Source: Betaproteobacteria bacterium (lineage in GTDB: Bacteria; Pseudomonadota; Gammaproteobacteria; Burkholderiales; SG8-39). Taken from it: a stretch of DNA of 25,130 nucleotides. Below, one piece after another: positions 6,770 through 14,996 of this stretch. The stretch lies in assembly GCA_947467405.1 (NCBI GenBank), contig CANIIN010000001.1, forward strand, positions 1 through 25,130. The letters are read 5' to 3'. Made by a program: the position numbers and the translations under genes. The number at the start of each line of letters is the position of its first letter. The stretch's first letter is position 1. The notes below the pieces were generated by a model that was given only the letters and a program-made list of their open reading frames with translations, did no database searches and was not told where the DNA came from.

Positions 6770-8362
6770 ATGAGCGAAACATTTCCCGGTGGCGTTGTAG
6801 TCAACGCCGAAATCACACCGGAGTTCCGGCAGATTCTCAGTCCAGATGCGATCGCGTTCTTCGCGAAGATTCATTCCACTTTTGAGCCGCGTCGCCAGGA
6901 ACTGCTTGCGCGCCGCATCACGCGTCAACAGGAATTCGATGCCGGCAAGCGCCCGGACTTTCTCCCGGAGACCGCATCGATTCGAGATTCCGAATGGAAA
7001 ATCGCTCCGCAGCCCAAGGATCTGCTTGATCGTCGAGTGGAAATTACCGGACCGACCGATCGCAAGATGGTGATCAATGCACTCAACTCCGGCGCGTCCA
7101 CATTCATGTCGGATTTCGAGGATGCCAACTGCCCGGTGTGGGGCAACATGATCGAAGGCCAGGTCAATCTTCGTGATGCGATTCGTCGCACCATCAGCCT
7201 CAACCAGAACGGCAAGCAGTACAATTTGAACGACAAGGTGGCCGTGCTCATTCCTCGCCCACGGGGATGGCACCTCACGGAGAAGCACGTCACCATGAAT
7301 GGCAAGCCTGTGTCGGGCAGCCTGTTCGACTTCTGCCTGTATTTTTTTCACAACGCCAAGGAACTGCTGGCTCGCGGTTCCGGTCCTTATTTTTATCTGC
7401 CCAAGATGGAGTCTCATCTCGAGGCACGGCTGTGGAACGACGTTTTCACCATGGCGGAAAAAGAGGTTGGCATTCCCCATGGCAGTATCAAGGGGACGGT
7501 GCTCATCGAGACCATCCTTGCGGCTTTCGAGATGAACGAAATACTGTGGGAATTGAAGGATCACTCCGCCGGACTGAACATAGGCCGCTGGGATTACATC
7601 TTTTCCTGCATCAAGAAATTTCGTTCCGACAAGGACTTCATCCTTGCTGATCGCGCGCAGGTGACAATGACCGCGCCCTTCTTGCGGGCTTACGCGCTAA
7701 CGCTGGTCAAAACCTGCCATCGTCGCGGTGCACCCGCCATGGGGGGGATGGCGGCGCAGATTCCGATCAAGAACGACCCAGTGGCAAATGAAGCGGCCAT
7801 AGAAAAGGTACGTGCCGACAAATTGCGCGAAGTGACCGATGGCTGCGATGGCACGTGGGTTGCGCACCCCGGACTGGTGCCGGTAGCCAAGGAAGTGTTC
7901 GACAAGCACATGCCGACGCCGAACCAATACGACAAGCAGCGTCCGGACGTCAATTACACTGCAAAGGACCTCCTGGATTTTCGCCCCAATGGCCCGATTA
8001 CCGAAGCCGGCTTGCGCAACAATATTTCGGTTGGCATCCAGTACCTCGGGGCCTGGCTTGCCGGAAACGGTTGCGTGCCGGTTTTCAATCTCATGGAAGA
8101 CGCGGCGACGGCCGAAATCTCCCGTTCGCAGATATGGCAGTGGATCCGCAGCGACAAAGGCAAGCTTGATGACGGCCGCAAGGTGTCTGTCGATCTCTTC
8201 CGCCAACTCCTCGCCGAGGAACTGCCAAAGGTGAAGACTTACCTTGGTGAAGAGGCGTTCAAGAACGGACGATATGAGGAAGGCGCCAAGCTCTTTGATC
8301 GCCTCACCACCGGCGACTACGTTGATTTCCTCACCTTGCCGGCGTATGAGGCCATTGCCTGA
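6770..8362 (+). CDS. aceB: Malate synthase A
   Basis: Condenses glyoxylate with acetyl-CoA to give malate, the second step of the glyoxylate bypass; it also uses glyoxylate from glycolate. The 530-residue length fits isoform A (isoform G is over 700). The family signature KDHSAGLNIGRWDYIF lies at residues 263-278. Other conserved blocks are FMSDFEDANCPVWGN (about 109-123), IPRPRGWHL and MGGMAAQIPIKND. AAGGA lies about 10 nt before the ATG. It is monocistronic: its own promoter lies upstream and a strong terminator follows. Isocitrate lyase and iclR are not in the window. Its position after ntrC looks incidental. Confidence 0.97.
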   Translation: MSETFPGGVVVNAEITPEFRQILSPDAIAFFAKIHSTFEPRRQELLARRITRQQEFDAGKRPDFLPETASIRDSEWKIAPQPKDLLDRRVEITGPTDRKMVINALNSGASTFMSDFEDANCPVWGNMIEGQVNLRDAIRRTISLNQNGKQYNLNDKVAVLIPRPRGWHLTEKHVTMNGKPVSGSLFDFCLYFFHNAKELLARGSGPYFYLPKMESHLEARLWNDVFTMAEKEVGIPHGSIKGTVLIETILAAFEMNEILWELKDHSAGLNIGRWDYIFSCIKKFRSDKDFILADRAQVTMTAPFLRAYALTLVKTCHRRGAPAMGGMAAQIPIKNDPVANEAAIEKVRADKLREVTDGCDGTWVAHPGLVPVAKEVFDKHMPTPNQYDKQRPDVNYTAKDLLDFRPNGPITEAGLRNNISVGIQYLGAWLAGNGCVPVFNLMEDAATAEISRSQIWQWIRSDKGKLDDGRKVSVDLFRQLLAEELPKVKTYLGEEAFKNGRYEEGAKLFDRLTTGDYVDFLTLPAYEAIA

Positions 8363-8378
8363 CAGGTCTGCAAAGCAG

Positions 8379-8407
8379 AAAAAAGGCCGGCTTGTGCCGG
8401 CCTTTTT
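8379..8407 (+). terminator. Rho-independent terminator of aceB
   Basis: GGCCGGC (8385-8391), loop TTGT and GCCGGCC (8396-8402) form a perfect 7-bp GC stem followed by TTTTT and preceded by an A run. It lies about 20 nt after the aceB stop. The A run would let it work in both directions. Confidence 0.93.
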
Positions 8408-8422
8408 CATTTGCATCTTCTT

Positions 8423-8474
8423 AGGGAAGCGCTGATCAAGTGCAGAAAATCAGCATGCCTCGAAAAGCTTCCCT
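8423..8474. repeat. Nested inverted repeat, possible dispersed repeat or mobile-element remnant
   Basis: Outer arms AGGGAAGC (8423-8430) and GCTTCCCT (8467-8474) are perfect complements. Immediately inside, GCTGAT (8431-8436) pairs with ATCAGC (8449-8454). About 12 unpaired bases separate the inner and outer right arms. It lies in the convergent gap between aceB and xth, outside any gene and beyond the aceB terminator. Its size and ends look like a dispersed palindromic repeat or a very short non-autonomous element; no clear target duplication is seen. Identity is uncertain. Confidence 0.45.
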
Positions 8475-8492
8475 CTGAAGTGGGGGATATAG

Positions 8493-8510
8493 AAGGGGGC
8501 ATGCCCCCTT
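8493..8510 (-). terminator. Perfect palindrome, possible terminator of the prlC-xth operon
   Basis: AAGGGGGCATGCCCCCTT is an 18-bp perfect palindrome starting 18 nt after the xth stop on the minus strand. In RNA it would fold as a GC-rich hairpin with a CAUG loop, followed by a moderately U-rich run (UUCUAUAU). This could end the minus-strand operon, but the U tract is imperfect. Confidence 0.45.
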
Positions 8511-8528
8511 GTTCAGTGAATCCTTGGA

Positions 8529-9302
8529 TCAACTCTCCAGCCGGATTTCCGCCAGGACAGGCGCGTGATCTGACGGACGCTCAAGCTTTCTGGGCTCGAT
8601 ATCGATCTGACAGCGAGTGCATCTGTCGCAAAGCGAATGCGAAAGCAGGATATGGTCGATCCGCATTCCCATTTTTCTGCGGAAAGCATTCATCCGATAA
8701 TCCCACCAGGTGTATGAACGCTCGGCTTGGGGAAACAGTCGAAAGCTGTCTTTCATTCCCAGCCCGATCAGCTTGTCGAAGGCGTCCCTTTCAGGGCGGC
8801 TGCACAAGACCTGCCCAGCCCAAGCTGCGGGATCATGGACATCCTCGTCGCCAGGCGCGATGTTGTAGTCGCCAAGGATGGCGAGATTTGGATAGCTCGC
8901 CAGATCCTGCCTGATCCATTCCGAAAAGGCGCTGAGCCAGGCCAGCTTGTAACGGTACTTGTCCGAATCGACAGCCTGACCGTTGGGAACGTACGCGCAC
9001 ACGATGCGTACGCCGGCAATGGTGGCCGCAATGACTCGCCTCTGTTCATCGGCGAAATCGGGTATCCCGCGTTGGACGTCGGTGGCAGGCAGTCGCGACA
9101 GGATTGCAACGCCGTTATAGGTTTTCTGACCGGAAAATATCGCGCAATAACCGAGGGCTTCTATTTCCGCGACTGGAAATTTTGCATCCTCAAGCTTGGT
9201 TTCCTGAAGACAGACGACGTCCGGAGAGTTGCCTTCCATCCAGGACAGCAGGTGGGGAAGACGTACCTTCAGTGAATTGACGTTCCAGGTGGAAAGGATC
9301 AC
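8529..9302 (-). CDS. xth: Exodeoxyribonuclease III (AP endonuclease, ExoIII family)
   Basis: Mg-dependent DNA repair nuclease that cleaves at abasic sites and removes 3' blocking groups in base excision repair. The 257-residue product has the full endonuclease/exonuclease/phosphatase fold motifs: STWNVNSLKVRL (Asn8), CLQETK with metal-binding Glu34, GDYNIAP with Asp145 and Asn147, RIDHILLS, and the C-terminal SDHAP with Asp245 and His246. I place the start at GTG 9302 because MILSTWNVNS matches the family N-terminus; the open frame extends upstream but there overlaps the preceding gene and is rich in Pro and Arg. The start is 10 nt after that gene's stop and lacks a clear ribosome site, suggesting translational coupling. 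Confidence 0.95.
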   Translation of the reverse strand: MILSTWNVNSLKVRLPHLLSWMEGNSPDVVCLQETKLEDAKFPVAEIEALGYCAIFSGQKTYNGVAILSRLPATDVQRGIPDFADEQRRVIAATIAGVRIVCAYVPNGQAVDSDKYRYKLAWLSAFSEWIRQDLASYPNLAILGDYNIAPGDEDVHDPAAWAGQVLCSRPERDAFDKLIGLGMKDSFRLFPQAERSYTWWDYRMNAFRRKMGMRIDHILLSHSLCDRCTRCQIDIEPRKLERPSDHAPVLAEIRLES

Positions 9303-9312
9303 GTTCGAATGG

Positions 9313-9906
9313 TCATTGCTTGGATGCTGCGGGCGCAGTGTCCTGAGGCTTCTCGGGCGCGGGGGGGGCGCTGGTGCCCGTAGCAACCGGTTTTGCTGCG
9401 GCAACCGGCGGTCGAGCGGACAGTGGCGACGTCTTTGGATAGCCTACCGAATCCAGCGTGGAATTCCATTGGCCGTCCGTGAAGCCGGTAGCAACCGTTC
9501 TGCCGACGATGAGAACGGGAAGTTGCTCCTTGCCCGAAATCTTCTTCAATTCTGCAATTCCGTTCGTATCGACAACGGATATTTCCTTGAAGGGGACGCC
9601 CCTCTTGGAAAGCAACGCAAGGCCGTTCTTGCAGGGATCACCGCAATCCGGCCCGGTATAAAGGGTGACCGGGAAATTCCTCGCGGTTTGCTGCAACTCG
9701 TATGGCAATCCGCCTGTTTCCACGACGCTGCTCTTCAGTTGCTTCTGCTCCACCTTGGTCGCCGCGCCGGCCGGGGGGGGATCCTGCGAATAGGTGACTT
9801 TGCCGTTCTTGTCGACCCACCGATATAGTTGCTGGCCAACTGCGCTGCTTGCTGCCAGCGCAAGGGATATGCCGAGCGAAAGGGTGATTCGCAGCGCACT
9901 ATTCAT
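9313..9906 (-). CDS. Secreted DUF4124-glutaredoxin-like protein
   Basis: A 197-residue exported protein combining two modules. Residues 1-24 are a signal peptide (ending SSAVG). Residues 25-45 (QQLYRWVDKNGKVTYSQDPP) are a DUF4124 domain. Residues about 78-145 resemble glutaredoxin/thioredoxin: VTLYTGPDCGDPCKNG with Cys88 and Cys92 in a C-X3-C motif, then LPVLIVG, which holds the usual cis-Pro, and a GFTDGQW segment. The tail (about 160-197) is Ala/Pro-rich. The spacing differs from the classical CPYC, so redox activity is plausible but unproven; a periplasmic thiol role is inferred. It lies 18 nt after prlC and 10 nt before xth. Its coding strand has two runs of eight C (9773-9780 and 9361-9368). 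Confidence 0.87.
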   Translation of the reverse strand: MNSALRITLSLGISLALAASSAVGQQLYRWVDKNGKVTYSQDPPPAGAATKVEQKQLKSSVVETGGLPYELQQTARNFPVTLYTGPDCGDPCKNGLALLSKRGVPFKEISVVDTNGIAELKKISGKEQLPVLIVGRTVATGFTDGQWNSTLDSVGYPKTSPLSARPPVAAAKPVATGTSAPPAPEKPQDTAPAASKQ

Positions 9907-9924
9907 GGGGATTGTCTCAGCTGA

Positions 9925-11991
9925 TCAGGACGCGGAAATCATACCACTGTGCCTGAGGAGGGCAGTCGCCTCGGGTGGGCGTCCGCGGAAAGCCACAAAG
10001 CTTTCCATTGCGGGCCGACTGCCGCCCACGGCAAGTATCTCGTCCCGGAAGCGTGCGCCTGCAACCGGATTCAGCACGCCGTACTCGCTGCTTTCGTTGG
10101 GCCTGTCAGTCTTCTCAAATGCGCTGTAAGCGTCGGCCGACAGGACTTCGGCCCACTTGTAACTGTAGTAACCGGCGCAGTATCCGCCGGCGAAAATGTG
10201 AGAAAAGCTGTTTGGAAATCGGGTAAACGCGGGCGGAATAACGACTGCGACATTTGTCCGTATTTCATCCAGCAATTGTCCGGGTGTCTTCTTTCCGGCA
10301 GGGTCAAAGTCATAGTGCAAGTGCATGTCAAACAGCGAGAACTCCAATTGCCGCACCATCTGCATACCTGACTGGAAATTCTTTGCGGCCAGCATTTTTT
10401 CAAAGAGGTCCCTGGGTAGAGATGCGCCGGTGTCGGCGTGTGAGGTCATGATGCTGACGACGTCCCATTCCCAGCAGAAATTTTCCATGAATTGACTGGG
10501 CAATTCGACCGCATCCCACTCCACGCCGCGAATACCTGAGACCCCGGGATAATCAATTTTCGTCAGCAGGTGATGAAGACCGTGGCCGAACTCGTGGAAA
10601 AGGGTGATGACTTCGTCGTGGGTAAGGAGCGATGGCTTGCCCGCGATCGGTGCGGGAAAGTTGCAAACCAGATAGGCAACGGGATGCTGTATGGCATTAC
10701 CCTTGCGCCGTCTCGTGACAGCCTCATCCATCCAGGCGCCGCCTCGCTTCGTTTCACGTGCGTACGGATCCAGATAGAACTGCCCGAGCATGTTACCGGA
10801 CAAGTCTTCCACCTTGAAGAAACGGACTGATTGATCCCAGACCTCGGCGTGGTCCGGACGGATCCGGATTCCGAATATCGAATCGACGACCTTGAACATT
10901 CCGTCCAGTACTTTTTCTTCGGGAAAATATTGCTTCACTTCCTGTTCCGAAAACGCGTAGCGATTGACTCTCAGTTTTTCGGATGCATACGCGATATCCC
11001 ACGCTTCCAGCTTGGCCATACCCAATGCCGAAGCGGCAAACTCCTCGAGTTCGTGAAAGTCGCGTTCTGCGAAGGGCCTCGCCTTCCTGGCAAGGTCGTC
11101 CAGAAAATGAATCACTTCATCGGGTGATCCGGCCATTTTCGGGATCAGTGATACATGGGCGTGAGTTTCAAATCCGAGAAGCCTCGCAGCTTCCCGGTGT
11201 AGTTCAAGCATTCTGGAGATCAACGGCCCATTGTCCAAGGCTGGATTCGCCAACTCGCTTGCCCGGGTTTGATGCGCAAAATACAGTTTCTCCCGGAGAT
11301 CTCTGTTGTCGGCGTACTGCATGGCCGGGAAATAGCATGGGGCACGCAATGTCAGTATCCAGCCGTCCTTGCTGCTCTGGCGGGCGACTTCGCGGGCAGC
11401 GTCCTTGATGTCTTCGGGCAGTCCCGCCAGTTCGTTGTCATCCTCAATGTGGACCTGAAAGGCGTTGGTCGAGTCGAGCAGATGTTCGGAGAAGCGGGTT
11501 CCCAGCGACGCAAGCTCCTGCGCGATCTCTGCGTATCGTGCCTTGTCCGCCTCGCTCAGTTCCGCGCCGGACAGCTTGAAATCGCGGAGTTCGTTCTCGA
11601 TCACCTTTCGTTGAGCGGGAGACAGGTCAGCGAATGCGGCTGACTCGCGCAGTTCCTTGAATTTTGCGAATAGCGCCTGATTCTGTCCAAGTTCGGTGTA
11701 ATAGGCGACGATCTTGGGTTGGCTTTCGTTGTAGGCGTCACGTAATTCCTGCGAATCCAATACGCCATGCAGGTGGCCAACGGTTCCCCACGCCCGGGAA
11801 AGTCGCTCGGACGCATCATCCAGCGGAGAGACGAAGTCATTCCATGTCGCAGCGACGGCGGGCCTTGCGAGTTGATCGATCAGGCGGCGATTTGCTGCCA
11901 GCAATGTATCGATAGCCGATCCGATATGTGCAGGTCGGATAATCGAGAATTTCGGTAAGCCCGTGAGGTCAAGCAGCGGGTTGGATTCCAT
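9925..11991 (-). CDS. prlC: Oligopeptidase A, M3 family metallopeptidase
   Basis: Cytosolic zinc oligopeptidase that degrades short peptides, including cleaved signal peptides and proteasome-like protease products. The 688 residues match E. coli PrlC (680). The zinc motif HEFGHGLHHLL places HEXXH at residues 466-470, and downstream segments such as SQFMENFCWEW and FSHIFAGGYCAGYYSYKWAEVLSADAY follow the M3 pattern. I chose the ATG at 11991 (MESNPLLDL), with AGGAA 5 nt upstream, over the longer open frame to 12108, whose extra 39 residues are not family-like. It is the first gene of the minus-strand operon and divergent from aceE, with about 296 bp between the two starts. Confidence 0.96.
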   Translation of the reverse strand: MESNPLLDLTGLPKFSIIRPAHIGSAIDTLLAANRRLIDQLARPAVAATWNDFVSPLDDASERLSRAWGTVGHLHGVLDSQELRDAYNESQPKIVAYYTELGQNQALFAKFKELRESAAFADLSPAQRKVIENELRDFKLSGAELSEADKARYAEIAQELASLGTRFSEHLLDSTNAFQVHIEDDNELAGLPEDIKDAAREVARQSSKDGWILTLRAPCYFPAMQYADNRDLREKLYFAHQTRASELANPALDNGPLISRMLELHREAARLLGFETHAHVSLIPKMAGSPDEVIHFLDDLARKARPFAERDFHELEEFAASALGMAKLEAWDIAYASEKLRVNRYAFSEQEVKQYFPEEKVLDGMFKVVDSIFGIRIRPDHAEVWDQSVRFFKVEDLSGNMLGQFYLDPYARETKRGGAWMDEAVTRRRKGNAIQHPVAYLVCNFPAPIAGKPSLLTHDEVITLFHEFGHGLHHLLTKIDYPGVSGIRGVEWDAVELPSQFMENFCWEWDVVSIMTSHADTGASLPRDLFEKMLAAKNFQSGMQMVRQLEFSLFDMHLHYDFDPAGKKTPGQLLDEIRTNVAVVIPPAFTRFPNSFSHIFAGGYCAGYYSYKWAEVLSADAYSAFEKTDRPNESSEYGVLNPVAGARFRDEILAVGGSRPAMESFVAFRGRPPEATALLRHSGMISAS

Positions 11992-12070
11992 GTTGTTCCT
12001 GATTGATGAAAGACTGCATTGCAAGGTGGGGCGGCTAGATGCTTGGTCGCCAATGCTTCTGCGCCCGAAG

Positions 12071-12085
12071 TGCAAATGATTTGCA
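12071..12085. promoter_or_regulatory. Perfect palindrome in the prlC/aceE divergent region
   Basis: TGCAAATGATTTGCA is a 15-bp palindrome with one central base, 80 bp upstream of prlC and about 65 bp upstream of the predicted aceE -35. Its form and position suggest an operator for a dimeric regulator. A looser dyad TTGG-TCG-CCAA lies nearby at about 12054-12064. I do not recognise the binding protein. Confidence 0.4.
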
Positions 12086-12149
12086 TCGGCCGAGACGACA
12101 GTCGGCATTTTGTCTGATCGTTTAGCAAAGAGAAGCGACGAGTCAGATA

Positions 12150-12178
12150 TTGCGGATTATGGTATTTAATTCTACTAT
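12150..12178 (+). promoter_or_regulatory. Candidate promoter of the aceEF-lpdA-rpiA operon
   Basis: TTGCGG (12150-12155), a 17-bp spacer and TACTAT (12173-12178) form a sigma-70-type promoter in an AT-rich stretch. The start near 12185 would leave a leader of about 100 nt before aceE, containing the palindrome at 12225-12239. A TAGAAT at 12248 is closer but has no matching -35. Confidence 0.45.
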
Positions 12179-12224
12179 GTGAACTCTGCAATGAGTAGCC
12201 TACCGCTCTTCAGTGGCTGATCGG

Positions 12225-12239
12225 GAAGGCGACGCCTTC
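12225..12239. promoter_or_regulatory. GC-rich palindrome in the aceE leader
   Basis: GAAGGCGACGCCTTC is a perfect dyad around a single central A. It lies in the predicted aceE leader, about 50 bp before the start codon and just upstream of TAGAAT (12248-12253). It could be an operator or an RNA hairpin; no T tract follows, so it is not an intrinsic terminator. Confidence 0.4.
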
Positions 12240-12287
12240 ACTTGGGCTAGAATGAATTTTGCTGTTCGATTCGCTCGGGAGATTGCC

Positions 12288-14987
12288 ATGTCCGCCGTAC
12301 CTGATTTACCTGCTGCCAATGACACGGATTCATTGGAAACGCAGGAATGGCTGGATTCGCTGGAGGCTGTCATTCAGCGGGAGGGTCCGACTCGAGCACA
12401 TTTTCTGCTTGAAAAGCTTGTCGACAAGGCTAGGAGGTCGGGTGCCTACCTTCCGTACAGAGCCCAGACAGCCTATATCAATACGATCCCACCTCACATG
12501 GAGGAGAGGTCGCCTGGTGATCATGCCATGGAAGAGCGTATTCGTGCCTATGCGCGCTGGAATGCCATGGTCATGGTTGCGAAGGCGAACAAGGGCGAAG
12601 GCGACCTTGGTGGTCATATTGCGAGCTTCGCTTCGGCGGGAACGTTGTTTGGTGTCGGGTTCAACCACTTTTGGCATGCGCCCAGTGAGGGCCATGGCGG
12701 TGACCTGATCTATTTTCAGGGACACTGCGCGCCGGGAATCTATGCACGTGCGTTTCTTGAAGGCAGGCTTTCCGAAGAGCAGCTGCTGAATTTCAGGCGC
12801 GAAGTTGATGGCAAGGGGATCTCCTCATATCCGCATCCCTGGCTGATGCCCGACTTCTGGCAGTTTCCTACCGTTTCCATGGGGCTCGGGCCGATTCAGG
12901 CCATCTATCAGGCGCGGTTCCTCAAGTACCTGCACGCGCGTGGCCTTGCCGACACCTCAAATCGCAAAGTCTGGGCATTCTGCGGTGACGGGGAGATGGA
13001 TGAACCCGAGTCAATGGGTGCCATCGGAATGGCTGCGCGAGAGAAGCTGGACAACCTTATCTTCGTGGTCAACTGCAATCTGCAGCGATTGGATGGTCCG
13101 GTGCGTGGCAACGGAAAAATCATTCAGGAACTGGAAGGTGACTTCCGCGGTACTGGCTGGAATGTCATCAAGCTGATCTGGGGATCCTACTGGGATCCGC
13201 TGCTGGCTCGCGATACAGAGGGAATATTGCAGCGAGTCATGGAAGACACCGTGGACGGCGAATATCAGAATTTCAAGGCTAATGACGGTGCCTTTGTTCG
13301 AAAACACTTCTTTGGCAAGCATCCCAAGCTCCTGGAGATGGTGTCGCGCATGACTGATGACGACATCTGGCGGCTGAATCGAGGTGGCCATGATCCGCAC
13401 AAGATCTATGCTGCATACGCGGCTGCGGTAAAGCATACCGGGCAGCCGACAGTCATATTGGCCAAGACCATCAAAGGCTACGGGCTCGGAAAGCAGGGGC
13501 AGGCCAAAAATCCCACGCACCAGCTGAAGAAGCTGGATCTGGAAACCATTCGCGACATGCGAGACCGTTTCAACATTCCGGTTGCCGATGCGCAGCTTGA
13601 AAGCTTGCCGTTTTACAAGCCGGGAGATGATGATCCGGTCATGCAATATCTGCATGAGCGGCGTCGCGCTTTGGGTGGATATCTGCCTCAACGGCGGCGG
13701 CGTGCGCTGAGAACCTTGCAGGTGCCGGGATTGGCATCTCTCGATCAGGTTCTGAAACCGACGGCGGAGGGGCGGGAGATATCGACCACGATGGCATTTG
13801 TCCGCATCCTGACTGCGCTTCTGCGAGATAAGGAAATCGGCAAGAAGATCGTTCCGATCGTTCCCGACGAGGCGAGGACGTTCGGCATGGAGGGGATGTT
13901 CCGGCAGTTGGGCATCTATTCCTCAGAAGGGCAGAAATACACGCCGGTCGACAAGGATCAGGTCATGTATTACCGGGAGGACAAGGCCGGCCAGATCCTT
14001 GAGGAAGGCATCAACGAAGCCGGAGCGTTTTCTTCATGGATGGCTGGGGCGACCTCCTATGCCAATTCCGGCGTCAACATGATCCCCTTCTATATCTTCT
14101 ATTCCATGTTCGGTTTGCAGCGTATTGGTGATCTGGCCTGGGCGGCTGGAGACTTGCGAGCGCGCGGCTTCCTTCTCGGTGCGACCGCAGGACGCACGAC
14201 GCTGAATGGCGAAGGCCTTCAGCATGAAGACGGCCACAGCCATGTGCTGGCCTCGGTCATTCCCAATTGCATCGCTTACGATCCAACGTTCGCCTATGAG
14301 TTGGCCGTGATCATTCATGATGGACTGCGTCGCATGCTGACCGAGCAGCAGGATGTTTATTACTACATCACCGTGATGAACGAGAACTATGTTCATCCGG
14401 GTCTTGAGGATATCGAGAAGGTCACGCCTTCGGCGCGTGACGGCATCCTCAAGGGCATGTACTTGTTCCAACCGGCCGCAGGTGCAGCCAACGTTCAGTT
14501 GCTGGGATCGGGGACGATCCTGAGAGAGGTCATCGCGGCCGCAACATTGCTCAAGAGCGATTGGAATATCGATTCCGATGTCTGGAGTTGCCCAAGCTTT
14601 ACGGAACTCCGGCGAGAGGGTCTCGCGACGGAACGCTGGAATCTTCTCCATTCAGGTGAAGCGAGACGTGTCAGTTACGTGGAGCAGTGCCTTCAGCAAC
14701 GAGTCGGGCCGGTGGTTGCTGCAACGGATTACATCAAGTCGTTCCCGGATCAGATTCGCGCGTTCATGCCGAAGGGTAGAACCTATCGCGTTCTCGGCAC
14801 GGATGGTTTCGGGCGTTCGGACACAAGGGCGAAACTGCGGCACTTCTTCGAAGTTGATCGTTTCTGGATCACCCTTTCGGCATTGCAGTCGCTGGCGGAA
14901 GAAGGCCACCTAAAGCCGTCGGTGCTGTCTGACGCAATGAAGAAGTACGGGCTTGATGCATCCAAGCCGGACCCGGTAACTGCATAG
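12288..14987 (+). CDS. aceE: Pyruvate dehydrogenase E1 component, homodimeric type
   Basis: Thiamine-diphosphate enzyme that decarboxylates pyruvate and passes the acetyl group to the lipoyl domain of E2. The 899 residues fit the homodimeric proteobacterial AceE (E. coli 887). The ThDP/Mg motif GDGEMDEPES is at residues 233-242, followed by NLIFVVNCNLQRLDGPVRGN. Other typical blocks are HFFGKHPKLLEMV, KTIKGYGLG and the C-terminal transketolase-like half with LNGEGLQHEDGHSHV. I chose ATG 12288 (MSAVPDLPA), with CGGGAGA a few bases upstream, over the in-frame GTG at 12213. It is the first gene of an operon with aceF 9 nt downstream. Confidence 0.97.
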   Translation: MSAVPDLPAANDTDSLETQEWLDSLEAVIQREGPTRAHFLLEKLVDKARRSGAYLPYRAQTAYINTIPPHMEERSPGDHAMEERIRAYARWNAMVMVAKANKGEGDLGGHIASFASAGTLFGVGFNHFWHAPSEGHGGDLIYFQGHCAPGIYARAFLEGRLSEEQLLNFRREVDGKGISSYPHPWLMPDFWQFPTVSMGLGPIQAIYQARFLKYLHARGLADTSNRKVWAFCGDGEMDEPESMGAIGMAAREKLDNLIFVVNCNLQRLDGPVRGNGKIIQELEGDFRGTGWNVIKLIWGSYWDPLLARDTEGILQRVMEDTVDGEYQNFKANDGAFVRKHFFGKHPKLLEMVSRMTDDDIWRLNRGGHDPHKIYAAYAAAVKHTGQPTVILAKTIKGYGLGKQGQAKNPTHQLKKLDLETIRDMRDRFNIPVADAQLESLPFYKPGDDDPVMQYLHERRRALGGYLPQRRRRALRTLQVPGLASLDQVLKPTAEGREISTTMAFVRILTALLRDKEIGKKIVPIVPDEARTFGMEGMFRQLGIYSSEGQKYTPVDKDQVMYYREDKAGQILEEGINEAGAFSSWMAGATSYANSGVNMIPFYIFYSMFGLQRIGDLAWAAGDLRARGFLLGATAGRTTLNGEGLQHEDGHSHVLASVIPNCIAYDPTFAYELAVIIHDGLRRMLTEQQDVYYYITVMNENYVHPGLEDIEKVTPSARDGILKGMYLFQPAAGAANVQLLGSGTILREVIAAATLLKSDWNIDSDVWSCPSFTELRREGLATERWNLLHSGEARRVSYVEQCLQQRVGPVVAATDYIKSFPDQIRAFMPKGRTYRVLGTDGFGRSDTRAKLRHFFEVDRFWITLSALQSLAEEGHLKPSVLSDAMKKYGLDASKPDPVTA

Positions 14988-14996
14988 GTGGAATGA

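Noticed and set aside
6566..7564. A 332-codon open frame on the minus strand opposite aceB
   Set aside because: It lies antisense to a certain gene, encodes no recognisable motif, and is explained by the GC-biased codon use of aceB. The same applies to the long antisense frames at 2469-3164, 7697-8416, 13011-13691 and 14034-14651.
12213..12287. Upstream GTG start for aceE adding 25 residues
   Set aside because: The extension is not family-like and overlaps the palindrome at 12225-12239; ATG 12288 has a good ribosome site and a normal AceE N-terminus.
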